Source: Deltaproteobacteria bacterium (GTDB lineage Bacteria > Myxococcota_A > Polyangia > Polyangiales > Ga0077539). Taken from it: DNA of 64,000 bases. Below the pieces are notes generated by a model that saw only the letters and a list, made by a program, of their open reading frames with translations, was not told the origin of the DNA and searched no databases. The number at the start of each line of letters is the position of its first letter. The stretch's first letter is position 1. The position numbers and the translations under genes were made by a program. This document shows, piece by piece, positions 45,380 through 54,948 of the stretch. Location: positions 62,001-126,000 of the forward strand of contig JADJAE010000020.1 in assembly GCA_016704445.1 (NCBI GenBank). The letters are read 5' to 3'.

Positions 45380-46561
45380 TCAGGAGACCTTGGTCTTGCC
45401 GCCCACGGACGCGGCGCCCTTGGCCTTGGTCTTCTTCGAGACCTTCACGTCCTTCTTGGCGTCGAGGTTCTTCTCCACCAGCATGTCCTGGTGGATCTTC
45501 ATGTTCTTCGTCACCGTGAGGTTGCCGTCGATCGTCGACTTCTTGGCGTTCTTCACCTCGAGGCTGTGCACCGTCGTCTTCTGGGTGACGTTCAGCGTCT
45601 TGGTCACCTCGAGCTTGCTGTCGTAGTCGATGAAGGGGCTGTCGAAGGTGAGCTTCGCCTTGGCGTCCAGCGTCGCCGCCTTCTTCGCCTTCACCTCGAC
45701 CTTCGCGGTCTTCATCTTCACCGCCCCGATGGCCTTCACCTCGAACTTCAACAGGCAGAAGGCGCCCCACACCGTGGTGGTGAAGCTGGTGAGCGCGCCC
45801 GCCGTCACGCTGAACTTGTTGAGGGTCTTGTAGTCGAAGCCGATGCCCGCCGAGGCCGTGATCATCGTGCCCGCGACCATCTTGATCTCGTTGACCGCGC
45901 GCTCTTCGATGTCCGTCGGGCCCGCCGCGGCGCCGGCCACGCCCGAGGCGACGGTGGCCAGCGCGCCGAGCCCCCCGGCGATGTCGCCCGACGCGATGGC
46001 CGCGCCCGCCGCGACCACCCCGGACGCCGTCTCCGTGTAGGGAGCCGTGACCCCGGCCTTGTCCGACCCGAGGTCCTTGCCCGCCTCGCCGATGTTCTTC
46101 GCCGCGTCGAGCACCTGCACCGCCACTCCGGCGGCCCTCATGGCGACCGTCGCGCTCTTGTCGGCAAGGGCAGCCCTCGCGTCGACCACGTTGCGCCCCA
46201 GGCTCGCCGCCGCCAGGCCCACGTTGACCGCCTTCTCCGTGGTCTCCGCGGGCTTCGTCGCGCCCGGCGAGGCCGCCGGCATCCCCGCCCCGCAGGCCCC
46301 CGGGGACGTGCCTCCGCCGGCGTAGATCTGGAAGCCCGCGGAGGTGTGCGCCTCGGTCTTGGCCTGGGAGAGCCACGACATCGTGGCGTTGGTCTGCGCG
46401 GTGAAGGTGCCGTCGGACTGCACCGTCAGCGTGCCCGCGGCGTCGACCAGGACGCTCCCTACGGTCGTCAGCGAGGCCCCGTCGGGGCAGGCGCAGCGCC
46501 CGAGCGCGAGCTGGCTCGTCGAGTGCGGAACAGTGACTGCGAATGTCTGCGGCGTGCTCAT
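45380..46561 (-). CDS. Paralogue 2 of strand-repeat tip family
   Basis: 393 residues beginning MSTPQTFAVTVPHSTSQLAL. It shares with its neighbours the ALGRCACPDGASLTTVGSVL region, GFQIYAGGGTSPGACG, DIEERAVNEIKMVAGTMIT and the tail VTKTLNVTQKTTVHSLEVKN followed by alternating strands of 8-10 residues ending in Lys-rich sequence. The central helical part (AAASLGRNVVDARAALADKS) corresponds to the Gly-rich region of paralogue 1. Spacing to the next paralogue is 28 bases on both sides, so the three form one transcript. Unknown function; see paralogue 1. Confidence 0.75.
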   Translation of the reverse strand: MSTPQTFAVTVPHSTSQLALGRCACPDGASLTTVGSVLVDAAGTLTVQSDGTFTAQTNATMSWLSQAKTEAHTSAGFQIYAGGGTSPGACGAGMPAASPGATKPAETTEKAVNVGLAAASLGRNVVDARAALADKSATVAMRAAGVAVQVLDAAKNIGEAGKDLGSDKAGVTAPYTETASGVVAAGAAIASGDIAGGLGALATVASGVAGAAAGPTDIEERAVNEIKMVAGTMITASAGIGFDYKTLNKFSVTAGALTSFTTTVWGAFCLLKFEVKAIGAVKMKTAKVEVKAKKAATLDAKAKLTFDSPFIDYDSKLEVTKTLNVTQKTTVHSLEVKNAKKSTIDGNLTVTKNMKIHQDMLVEKNLDAKKDVKVSKKTKAKGAASVGGKTKVS

Positions 46562-46589
46562 CGGCTCCGTCTCCCGGCTAAGAGGGCTC

Positions 46590-47630
46590 TCAGAGCCCGA
46601 AGGTCACCCGCGACTTGAACTCCAGCGTGTCGGTCTTGACCTTGCCATCGACGGTCTGGGTCGACTTCACCGTGGTGTTCTTGCTCACCGTGAGGGTGCC
46701 CTTCACCTCGGTGTTGCCGATCACGAACAGCGCCCCGGTCATCAGCGCGTTGCGGTCGACCAGCATGTCGTCGGCGAGCTCGGTCTTGCCGTCGACGCCC
46801 ATCACCTTGGTGACCTTGGTGATGCCGTTCATCACGATCGTCTTGGACTTCCCCTTGAAGTCCTTGGTCTCGATATCGATGGTGGCGCTGCCGTCGACCT
46901 CGAAGCTGCGAGATGTGGTCTTGAACGCGTCGAGGGCCTTCACCTCGAACTTCGCCAGCGCGAAGTTGGTGAACAGCAGCGTGGTGAAGTCCGTCACCAG
47001 CAGCGCCTTCACCTCGTATTTGCCGAGGGTCTTGGAGCTGATGATCTGCGGCGCGAGGCCGGAGATCTTCTTCCCGGCGACCATCTTGATGTTGGCGCTG
47101 GCCCGCTCTTCGATGTCCGGCGCGCCGCCGCCGATGTCCATGCCCGTCGCCGCCGCGATCGAAGTGAGGGCGCCGTGCGCCGCGACGCCGTAGACCCCCA
47201 CGGAGACCGCGTAGGCCGGAATCGAGCCCGAGAAGGTGTCCGAGAGGCCGAAGTTCGCGCTGGTGAGGGAGAGCGCGGAGCATGCGAGCCCGGTGGTCTT
47301 CTCGACCGTCGCCCCCGGAGGACCCGCGTCCGTCGGCGCCGCCGGCGCCGAGAGGCCGCACGACGCCGGCGCCTTGCCTCCGCCCGCCCAGATCTCGACC
47401 TTCCCCTGCGAGTGGATCTTCTGCACCGAGGCCGAGAGCATCGCCATGGTCGCGTTGGTCTGCGCCATGAACGTGCCCTTGGACTGGATGTCCATCACCC
47501 CGACCGAGTCGAGGAGCACGTCGCTCTCCGTGCAAAGACTCACCCCAGGACCGCCCACCGAGGAGCCCATCTGGAGCTCGGTGGTGGAGAACGGGACCTT
47601 CACCGACAACAGTTGCGCCGTCATCTCCAC
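46590..47630 (-). CDS. Paralogue 3 of strand-repeat tip family
   Basis: 346 residues, the shortest of the three. VPFSTTELQMGSSVGGPGV at the start, VEIWAGGGKAPASCG, DIEERASANIKMVAGKKIS, and a tail of strands (TKVTKVMGVDGKTELADDML, KGTLTVSKNTTVKSTQTVDG). No Gly run. A second ATG lies two codons inside (47624). Its start is one base beyond the stop of the 612-residue gene (47632), so coupling is likely. Family as for paralogue 1. Confidence 0.75.
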   Translation of the reverse strand: MEMTAQLLSVKVPFSTTELQMGSSVGGPGVSLCTESDVLLDSVGVMDIQSKGTFMAQTNATMAMLSASVQKIHSQGKVEIWAGGGKAPASCGLSAPAAPTDAGPPGATVEKTTGLACSALSLTSANFGLSDTFSGSIPAYAVSVGVYGVAAHGALTSIAAATGMDIGGGAPDIEERASANIKMVAGKKISGLAPQIISSKTLGKYEVKALLVTDFTTLLFTNFALAKFEVKALDAFKTTSRSFEVDGSATIDIETKDFKGKSKTIVMNGITKVTKVMGVDGKTELADDMLVDRNALMTGALFVIGNTEVKGTLTVSKNTTVKSTQTVDGKVKTDTLEFKSRVTFGL

Positions 47631-47631
47631 C

Positions 47632-49470
47632 TCATGGGTTCGCGCTCCGAAGCCCCGTCCGGTCTATCACAGTCCCCGCGCCGTCGTGCTGACCCGGCCC
47701 GGCATTCTCCACCTGCTCGAAGAGCCCCGCCGCCGCGGTCGATCGGTCGCTCGCAAACACCTCTCGCACCGGCGTCGGCGCGGTGCCCCGCTGTATCGTC
47801 CAGAGCACCACGCCCGCCTCCGCCACGCGCGCCGCGAGGGCCGCGTCGACCCCCTCCTCGGCCACCACCGCGAGCTCGCGGGAGAGGGTGCTCACCGTCG
47901 CCGTCGCCTCGCTCCCCAGCGCGGCCGCCACCAGGCCCGCCAGCAGCCGGGGGTGCGCCGTGACGTCCAGCAGGTTGGCCGCCTCGACCAGCGCCGCCCC
48001 CTTCGCCCCCTCGTCGGCGTAGCGAGCCACCCGGATGGCGTAGCGCTGCCGCTCCAGGTCGAGCTCGGCCTGCGCGCGCAGCGACCCGAGGCTCTTCGGG
48101 TGCGAGGCCTGCAGCAACCGCAGCCCGTGCTCGATGTGGCGATCGCACGAGGCCCCGAACACCAGCACGGTGCCCTCGCCCGGAGAGGGATCGTCCACGA
48201 AGAGGAGCTCGTCGGCCCGCACGCCAGGGGCGGTGAGCTCCTCGCGGCTCCATCGGTGAAGCGAGACGGTGCGGGCGGCGCCGCAGGGGCACACCCTCCA
48301 CGGGTCGCTCCACGAAGGCGCCTCGTGGAGGTAGAAGCGCAGGTCGCGCTCGAGGGTCTCCGGGTCGGGGATGGGGCCGAAGGGCGCGACGCGCAGGTCG
48401 ATCGGCCGCCCCACGACGCCCTCCCTGGAGGCCGTGAGGAACATACCCTCCACGGTAAGAACCACCCCCGGCCGCAGCCGCTCGATGGCCCCGAAGAAGC
48501 CCTGGAGGGTCTCGATGCGATCGAGGCAGTGGGTCACCGCGGCGGCCGCCATCGTCGAGAGGGTGAAGCCCCGGCGGAGCCCCTCCTCGGCCACCATCGG
48601 GAGCTCGACGGGCCAGCGGGCGTTGCCATCCTCGACCCAGACCGTGTCGCCCTCCCGGCGGGCGCCAAGGCCCCGCGCGGCGGCGAGCAGGGCGATGCGC
48701 GCGGCGAGCACGTCGTGCCGGAGCATCATCACCAGCACGGTGTCAGGACGCCCCACGAGGGCGGGCTCGGAGCGCAGCCACTGCCACGCCGGGTCGGCGG
48801 TGACCCTCCCGGAGAGCCCATAGGCCCGCAGGTCGGGGTCGCTCTGGAGGGCCTTCTCGAAGTCCGCGCGGAAGGCTTCGGCCGAGAGGGGGAAGGCCGC
48901 CAGCGCGATGCCCTCCTCCACGGGTCCGAGCGCCCCCTGCGCCTCGGCGATCACCTTGCGCCAGGTGCCCCATACCGTCAGCGGAACCCCGAAGACGCCG
49001 TGGAGAATCTCTTCGGACACCTCTTCCAGGAATGACACCGCGCCGCCCGGCGGGCTCCTCCCGTAGCGCACCGCCCTCACGCTCTCGTCCTGGTAATGGA
49101 CCTCGATCACCAGCTCGGCGCCGCTGCCGGGCATCGCATGGAAGAAGCGCGCGGCCGAGAGGGAGAGGCTGATCGCCGGGGCGCCGCAGCGGCACGCGTC
49201 GACGCGGTCGACCTTGTGAAGCGCGAGGTGCTGGGACTCCACGAAGGCGCGCAGCTCCGCGAGGTCCCAGCAGGGGCGCTGGCCTCCGTCGCCGAGCTGG
49301 AGAAAGCCCTCATAGACGCGGGTGTCGAGGCTCCACTGCTGGCAGCGGGTGCAGCGCAGCACGCGGTGCAGGCTGTCGGGCGCGAGCGTGAGGTGGCGGG
49401 TGAGGGCCGCCCGGTGGGCGCGGCAGCGTTCGAGCACCGCCGCGAGGTCGTCCCGTGCCGCGGCGCTCAT
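47632..49470 (-). CDS. 612-residue Cys-motif protein of the tip cassette
   Basis: The start (ATG 49470) overlaps the stop of the DUF2169-pentapeptide gene by four bases (ATGA), so the two are co-translated. It has CTRCQQW (residues 40-43), CRCGAPA and later CPCGAARTV, candidate zinc-binding pairs, around alpha/beta regions such as GAELVIEVHYQDESVRAVRY and LFYLHEAPSWSDPWRV-like FYLHEAPSWSDPW. The C-terminal 200 residues are Ala/Glu/Arg-rich and helical. No recognised family. Coupling to DUF2169 suggests an adaptor or a cognate of the cargo rather than a toxin, but that is inference. Confidence 0.7.
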   Translation of the reverse strand: MSAAARDDLAAVLERCRAHRAALTRHLTLAPDSLHRVLRCTRCQQWSLDTRVYEGFLQLGDGGQRPCWDLAELRAFVESQHLALHKVDRVDACRCGAPAISLSLSAARFFHAMPGSGAELVIEVHYQDESVRAVRYGRSPPGGAVSFLEEVSEEILHGVFGVPLTVWGTWRKVIAEAQGALGPVEEGIALAAFPLSAEAFRADFEKALQSDPDLRAYGLSGRVTADPAWQWLRSEPALVGRPDTVLVMMLRHDVLAARIALLAAARGLGARREGDTVWVEDGNARWPVELPMVAEEGLRRGFTLSTMAAAAVTHCLDRIETLQGFFGAIERLRPGVVLTVEGMFLTASREGVVGRPIDLRVAPFGPIPDPETLERDLRFYLHEAPSWSDPWRVCPCGAARTVSLHRWSREELTAPGVRADELLFVDDPSPGEGTVLVFGASCDRHIEHGLRLLQASHPKSLGSLRAQAELDLERQRYAIRVARYADEGAKGAALVEAANLLDVTAHPRLLAGLVAAALGSEATATVSTLSRELAVVAEEGVDAALAARVAEAGVVLWTIQRGTAPTPVREVFASDRSTAAAGLFEQVENAGPGQHDGAGTVIDRTGLRSANP

Positions 49471-51774
49471 CCCTGGTTGTCGGGGTCGAGGATGGTGCGA
49501 TGGAGCAGCGCCAGCTCGAGCTGGGCGCGCTCGGTGCGGGCCCGCCAGAGCTGGGCGCTGGTGAGGTTGGCCCCTCGGAGGTCGGCCTCGACGAGCAGCG
49601 CCGCCTCGAAGCTGGCCTCCATCGCGTCGACCTTGAGCATCACGGCGCCGGTGAGGTTGGCCTCGTGGAAGCGCGCTCCCTTCAAGGAAGCCGCCGTGAA
49701 GTTGGCTCGCTCCAGCGTCGCCCGGGCGAACTCGGCCTTGTCGAGCATCGCCTCGCCGAACTGCGCGCCCCGGAGGTTGGCCTCCTCGAAGTGCGCCTCG
49801 ACGGCGTTGATCCTCCGCATCGAGGCCTCGGAGAAGTCGGCCTTCTCGTCGGCGCGGAGGTTGGTCATCACGGCGTCGTCGAAGACCGCCCGGGCGAACT
49901 TCACCGACTCGAAGGTCGCGGAGACCAGCGAGGCCCCCTCGAAGTGCGCCTGCTCTCCGCGCGACCCGCTGAAGTCCGCGCCGTCGCACACGCTCTCCCG
50001 GAAATCACAGGCGTTGAGCGAGCACTGGAGAAACTCCGCGCCCTTGAGGTTGGCCTTGAAGAGCCGGGAGCCCGTCCACGAGGAGCCCTCCGCCGTCGCT
50101 CCCTCGAAGTTCGCCCCCTCGGCGTTGACCCTCACCGCCGCCACCCCGGTGAGGTCGGCCCCCTCGAAGGACGCCCCGACGAAGTCCCCTTCGCTGAGGT
50201 CGGCGTGGTCGAGTATCGCGTCCTTGAAGACCGCGTCGCGCAGCACGCAGCCCCGCAGGTCGGCCCGGCTCAAGATCGCCTCGCTGAAGTCCTGCCCCGT
50301 GAGGTCGAGTTCCGAGAGGTCGACGCCCGTGAGGTCTGCGCCCATCAGCGGCAGCCCGTAGGCGCGGTGCCTCAGCACGTCCGCGCGGGTGAGCCCGGGG
50401 GCCGCCTCCGCCTCCTCGGCCTCGGGCTCCTCGGGCTCGTCATCGGGGAGCGCCCTCAGCTCCTCGGGGACCTCGAGGCCCTGCGCCTCCATGCCGGCGC
50501 GCACCGCGGAGGGCTGCGGCATCGGCGGGGGAGGCGGCGCCACGGCCAGCGCCGAGACCTGGGCGATCATCGCCGCGTGGGCGGCCGGGTCGGCCCCCGG
50601 CGCGGGCCCCTTCTCCTGCATGGACTTCGCGAGGTCGGCGAGGAGCATCTGCGGCGTGGCCCTGGGAGGCGGCAGCGCGGCGGCCTCCTCGGAGGGCGGC
50701 TCGACGGCCTCCAGGTCGGCGTCCTCCGCGACGGCCTCCTGCTTCTTCCGCTCCAGCCATTGCTGGTAATGGCTCAGCGGGTATCCGGCATCGATGGGTT
50801 CATGGAGGAAGAAGAAGGTCTCCACCTCGGCCATCTTCTCGCCGACGCCTTCGAGCAGGCCGCGCCAGACGCACTGGCACTGCTCCTTGTCGCCATCGAG
50901 GACGATGGTGTCGAGCCTCAGCGGAACCTCGATGAACTCCACCGCGCCCCTCGGCGCAGCTCCGCGAAGCAGCGCGCCCGCAGCCCCGGCAGCCGGGAGC
51001 GGAAGAGGCTCTGCGACGCCGTGAGGTTCTGGAGACCCACCGCCTCGTCGCCTCGCCAGTACCCCTCGGCGTGCTGCGATGTCGGGGCGCTCAGGTAGTA
51101 GCTGTAATCGAAGTCGTCGGGCAGCCAGGGCCAGCGGGTCTTCAGCCAGCGCTGGTCGTAGGTGCCCGCCTTGCGGGTGCGCTCGGGCCACGACGGGGGG
51201 ACAGGGGCGAAGCACGAGGGACGCGGCCGGTCGCTGGCGCTGGAGATGAGCTCGGCGCTGTCTTCGAGGTTGGGCAGGAGCACCCGGCGGCCGAGCTCCG
51301 TGTCGACCGGGGCGATGCCTCGGCCGATGGGGTTGCGCGCGTAGCCAGGGCCTCCGAAGGCGAGCTCCCAGCGGATGGGGATGCGGTGGAAGGGCGCCGG
51401 GGCGCTCACGGCGCCGTAGCCGTCGAAGGTGCGATCGCCGAAGACCGCGAGGCTGCGGGCCACCGCCCCGACGCGGAAGCCTGCGAGCAGGCTGCCCGCG
51501 GGCTCACCCCGGGGGCGTGGGCGTGGCCGACGAAGTGACACTCGGCGCGCGGCTTGAGCACGGCGAAGTCGCTGTCGAGCCGGAGCGACTGGTTGGGGTC
51601 GTCGTCCCAGTGGAGCGGCCCGGTGGTGAGCGCCTGCTCGGCGGCGATGGCGCACACCCCATCGTGCACCAGGTCGAAGGTGCCCTTCAGGAACACCATC
51701 AGCGCCCCCTCCGGGGGCCTGACCTGCCATGGGAGGAAGCCGAACTCGAAAGGGGTCTCTTTGACGATGCGCAA
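49467..51774 (-). CDS. DUF2169 - pentapeptide fusion, two frame breaks
   Basis: Reconstructed as one protein of about 768 residues. Frame 1 from 51774: MRIVKETPFEFGFLPWQVRP and LKGTFDLVHDG, start of DUF2169. At about 51505 one G of a CCCCCGGGG run seems missing; frame 2 carries VFGDRTFDGYGAVSAPAPFH, FGGPGYARNPIGRG and AGTYDQRWLKTRWPWLPDDFDY, the core of DUF2169. At about 50945 a second break near GAGGGG leads to frame 3: VEFIEVPLRLDTIVLDGDKE, a linker with coiled-coil and Pro stretches, then pentapeptide repeats (LMGADLTGVDLSELDLTGQD) to the end. DUF2169 proteins act as chaperone-like adaptors that load cargo onto VgrG/PAAR spikes in some type VI systems. Confidence 0.85.
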
Positions 51775-51837
51775 CGTCGATCAGTCTTCGATGTGGGAAG
51801 TGGGATTCTCTCGGTCGACGATCGTCAACCGACAAGC

Positions 51838-52245
51838 TCAACCGACAATGATGACCGTGGTCTGGCTCGGGGCGATCTGGGCGCCCGCCGGGGCGTTGGC
51901 GCTCATCCCGTTCTGCCCCGTGGGCTTGAGCACCGTGATGGCGTCGGAGCCCTGGAACTTCACGTTCGACGCGCCCATTTTGTAGGAGGTCTTGTTCATG
52001 TTGACCTGGCTCATCATGCCGAAGAGCGTGCCGGCCTCGTCGCCCTGGGAGCGGCTGATGCTGCTCGACTTGGTGACCGCGTCCTTGCCGCAGATCTTCA
52101 CCTTGCCCGCGGTGCCCGAGGCCTGCATCACCATCGAGATGTTGGGAAAGGGCACCGGCACGAAGGGCGCTGGGGGCGCGGGCACCTTGCACACATCCGG
52201 GAAGGCCAGGCACTGACCGCCACCCTTGGAAGACGCTGGAAACAT
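51838..52245 (-). CDS. DUF4150 PAAR-like tip protein
   Basis: 135 residues. GGGQCLAFPDVCKVPAP near the start and PFPNISMVMQASGTAGKVKI fit DUF4150, a PAAR-like domain that caps the VgrG needle as the sharp tip. The Asn-rich middle (VNMNKTSYKMGASNVKFQG) and QTTVIIVG end complete the domain; there is no appended toxin domain. It is separated by 63 bases from the DUF2169 gene downstream and 24 bases from the DUF3540 gene upstream. Confidence 0.9.
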   Translation of the reverse strand: MFPASSKGGGQCLAFPDVCKVPAPPAPFVPVPFPNISMVMQASGTAGKVKICGKDAVTKSSSISRSQGDEAGTLFGMMSQVNMNKTSYKMGASNVKFQGSDAITVLKPTGQNGMSANAPAGAQIAPSQTTVIIVG

Positions 52246-52269
52246 CGCGTTCGCCTCTCCGTTGAAGCT

Positions 52270-52830
52270 TCAGGCCAGGTAGACCTTGTCGCCCTTGATC
52301 TTGACGTCTTCCTTCGCCTTCACGACCGCGCGCTGCCCCAGCAGGCTGACGGTCTTCTCGGCGACCAGGCGCAGCCGCCCGGCGCGGGTCTGCGAGAGCT
52401 CTTCGACCTCGCGGTAGGTGTTCTTCGCCCGCTCGATGATGCGCTCGGCGCGGGTCTCGATCACCCCCACGGCGCTCTTCACCCGCTCGAAGGTGGCGCT
52501 GAGCGAGCGGCCCTCCACCCGGGCCTCGCCGATCTTCGCGTGGAGCGACGGGGTGTCGAGCTCGAAGCCCTCCGCCGCGACGATCTTCACCTTGCCCCGC
52601 GGGGCGCGCAGCTCGAGGTCGCCCTCCGGGGCCACGATGACCGTCACCCGGGTGCTGGTGTTGTGCTCGAAGAGCAGCCGCCCGTCGGCGTCGACGACCC
52701 GGAGGACCTCCGCGTCGAGCGCGCTGCGGGTGATCGACGCCGAGATGCCCGTCACCGTCGTGAGGGTGCCCGGTGACTCAGGCTCCTGCGCCTGCGCCGC
52801 GACCGGGGCTTCACTGTCGTCTCGGGTCAT
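52270..52830 (-). CDS. DUF3540 family type VI accessory protein
   Basis: 186 residues from ATG 52830 (GAGG about 11 bases upstream); the 22 extra residues to 52896 are not protein-like. The first half is beta-rich (VTVIVAPEGDLELRAPRGKV), then a helical linker (VIETRAERIIERAKNTYREV) and a final strand KIKGDKVYLA, the pattern of DUF3540, which is found beside VgrG, DUF2169 and DUF4150. First gene of the minus-strand tip operon, so its upstream region (52831-52911) should hold the promoter. Confidence 0.85.
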   Translation of the reverse strand: MTRDDSEAPVAAQAQEPESPGTLTTVTGISASITRSALDAEVLRVVDADGRLLFEHNTSTRVTVIVAPEGDLELRAPRGKVKIVAAEGFELDTPSLHAKIGEARVEGRSLSATFERVKSAVGVIETRAERIIERAKNTYREVEELSQTRAGRLRLVAEKTVSLLGQRAVVKAKEDVKIKGDKVYLA

Positions 52831-52911
52831 GTGAGCACCGCCCTCGTTGACGAGATCCCTCGGCGCACGGTTACTCGCCCGCCCGTAGACCGTCAAGCAC
52901 GGCGCTCGGCG

Positions 52912-53844
52912 TCACTCCCCGAGGACGCGCCTCAGGAAGCGATCGAGCTGGTCGAGGTTGTCGAAGCCGATCTCCACGGTGCCGGAGTTCATCGCCCCGT
53001 CGGTGCGGATCGCCACGGGCATCCCGAGGGCGCTCTCCAGCTTCTTCTCCAGGTCGCGCACGTTGGCCGACGAGGCGGGGGCGGGCTCCTTCGCCGGGTC
53101 GGGCGTCGCCGGGGGCTTCGGCCCCTCCAGCTTGCGCCGCGCGAACTGCTCGGTCTGCCGCACCGACCAGCCCTTCTCCGCCGCCACCCGAGCGAGCTTC
53201 GTGATCTCGCCGGGGTCCTTCAGCGAGAGGATGGCCCTCGCGTGGCCCTCGCTCAGCTCCCTCGCCACCACGCGCTCCTGCACCTCGTCGGGGAGCTGGA
53301 GCAGCCGCAGGGTGTTGGCGATGGTCGAGCGGTCCTTGCCGATGCGGCGCGAGAGCACGTCCTGCGTGTAGCCGTGCTCGTCCATCAGACGCCGGTAGGC
53401 GGTGGCGGTCTCCACCGGGTCGAGGTCCATGCGCTGGACGTTCTCCACCAGGGCCAGCTCGAAGGCCGACTCCGGGTCGACGTCCTTGATGACCACCGGG
53501 ACCTCTCGCAGCCCCGCCTTCTGCGCCGCGCGCCAGCGGCGCTCGCCCGCGATGATCTCGTAGCCGTCCTCCTCGTCCGAGCGTCGGACCACCAGCGGCT
53601 GGATGAGCCCCTGCTCCTCGATGCTGCGCGCCAGCTCGTCGAGGGCCGTCTCGTCGAAGCGCTTACGGGGCTGGTCGCGCCTCGGGTAGATGCGCTCGAT
53701 GCCCACCATCTGGTACGGGCTCTCCGCCCTCGCCGCCGCCGCCGCCGCGATCTGCGTCACCGGCAGCAGCGCGTCGAGCCCCCGGCCCAGCGCGCGCCTC
53801 GGCTCCTTGGTCTCCGCGGGCTTCTTGCCCTTGTCGTTGCTCAT
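52912..53844 (-). CDS. parB: Chromosome partitioning protein ParB
   Basis: 310 residues. ParB/Spo0J core with GRGLDALL near the N-terminus, RRDQPRKRFDETALDELARS, the CTP-binding IIAGERRWRAAQKAG, and the HTH block GYTQDVLSRRIGKDRSTIAN and LLQLPDEVQ, then LSEGHARAIL. The C-terminal dimerisation domain is VEIGFDNLDQLDRFLRRV. It binds parS and slides as a CTP clamp to organise the origin region. The start overlaps the parA stop (ATGA). No convincing parS was seen in this window. Confidence 0.95.
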   Translation of the reverse strand: MSNDKGKKPAETKEPRRALGRGLDALLPVTQIAAAAAARAESPYQMVGIERIYPRRDQPRKRFDETALDELARSIEEQGLIQPLVVRRSDEEDGYEIIAGERRWRAAQKAGLREVPVVIKDVDPESAFELALVENVQRMDLDPVETATAYRRLMDEHGYTQDVLSRRIGKDRSTIANTLRLLQLPDEVQERVVARELSEGHARAILSLKDPGEITKLARVAAEKGWSVRQTEQFARRKLEGPKPPATPDPAKEPAPASSANVRDLEKKLESALGMPVAIRTDGAMNSGTVEIGFDNLDQLDRFLRRVLGE

Positions 53845-54629
53845 GACCGTCCGCCCGCTGCCGCCGCCGGGGCCTTGTGTCCCATGAGCTCCTTCGCGAA
53901 GGCGAGGTAGGCCTGGCAGCCCTTGGAGGCCACGTCGTAGAGGAGCACCGGCTTGCCGAAGGAGGGCGCCTCGCTCAGCCGCACGTTGCGCGGCACCACG
54001 TTGTCGAACACCCGGAAATGCTTGCGGAGCTCCTCCGCGACCTGGCGCGCGAGGTTGCTGCGAGGGTCGTACATGGTCAGCAGCACGCCCTCGATGGAGA
54101 GCTTCGGGTTGCGCGTGGCCTTCACCCGCTCGATGGTGCCCACGAGCTGGGCGATGCCCTCGAGGGCGTAGAACTCGCACTGCATCGGCACCAGCACCGC
54201 GTCGGCGGCGACCAGCGCGTTGAGGGTGAGCAGCCCCAGCGAGGGCGGCGTGTCGAGGATCACGTAGTCGTAGCGCTTGCGCACCCGCTCGAGGGCGTCG
54301 CGCAGCAGCAGGTCGCGGCGCTCGACGTCGATGAGCTCGATCTCGGCGCCCACCAGGGAGGGCGAGGCGGGGCAGAGCTTGAGCGTGGGGAGCGCCGTCG
54401 GCACGATGACGTCTTCGAGGCGCGACTGGCCCAGCAGCACGTCGTAGGTGCCGCGGGTGACGCCCCCCGACGGGCTCACGCCGACGCCGCTGCCTGCGTT
54501 GCCCTGCGGGTCCATGTCGATGAGCAGCACGCGCTTCTCGGCGGCTGCGAGCGACGCCGCGAGGTTGACGCTTGTCGTGGTCTTTCCCACTCCGCCCTTC
54601 TGGTTGGCGATCGCGTAGACCCTGCCCAT
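53841..54629 (-). CDS. parA: Chromosome partitioning ATPase ParA
   Basis: 262 residues, first gene of the par operon. Deviant Walker A KGGVGKTTTSVNLAASL, second Walker region LLIDMDPQGNAGSG, and DYVILDTPPSLGLLTLNALV. Short N-terminus (MGRVYAIANQ), so it lacks an autoregulatory HTH and is of the chromosomal Soj type. It drives segregation of ParB-parS complexes and depends on ATP-stimulated DNA binding. Stop overlaps parB start. Confidence 0.95.
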   Translation of the reverse strand: MGRVYAIANQKGGVGKTTTSVNLAASLAAAEKRVLLIDMDPQGNAGSGVGVSPSGGVTRGTYDVLLGQSRLEDVIVPTALPTLKLCPASPSLVGAEIELIDVERRDLLLRDALERVRKRYDYVILDTPPSLGLLTLNALVAADAVLVPMQCEFYALEGIAQLVGTIERVKATRNPKLSIEGVLLTMYDPRSNLARQVAEELRKHFRVFDNVVPRNVRLSEAPSFGKPVLLYDVASKGCQAYLAFAKELMGHKAPAAAAGGRS

Positions 54630-54948
54630 GACAACCGCGTTCTCCTACAGCCGACGCGGACCTTCGCCGTCGGGCCGCGACCACTAACCCCACCCGCCCG
54701 ACCCTGTCCAGCGTCCTCGGCCCCCGCGCCCACCGAGGAGGGCCGATCGCAAGAAATCACCGCCATTCCCAGAGGGCCCCACGCCATCTCGGACACAAAA
54801 TGGATTTCCCAGGGACGGGGGATACATTGGCGGCAGATGTAGGTGCAGGTGGCACCAACACCTTCACAGGTCGGATGCGTCTCGGGGTGCTCGGCGGTTG
54901 CCGCCGCGCCGGGCGATCGCGTCTCCACGAGCAGCGAAGAGGGTATCG
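54630..54948. other. Intergenic between parA and a divergent small gene
   Basis: 319 bases; must carry promoters in both directions. I see no parS-like palindrome (TGTTYCACGTGRAACA), no DnaA-box cluster and no clear operator. No gene. Confidence 0.5.

Noticed and set aside
42292..45519. 1075-residue plus-strand ORF
   Set aside because: Antisense of the pentapeptide and paralogue 1 genes; its repeats mirror the pentapeptide codons.
54630..54948. parS or replication origin beside parA
   Set aside because: No parS palindrome, DnaA boxes or AT-rich unwinding region seen.
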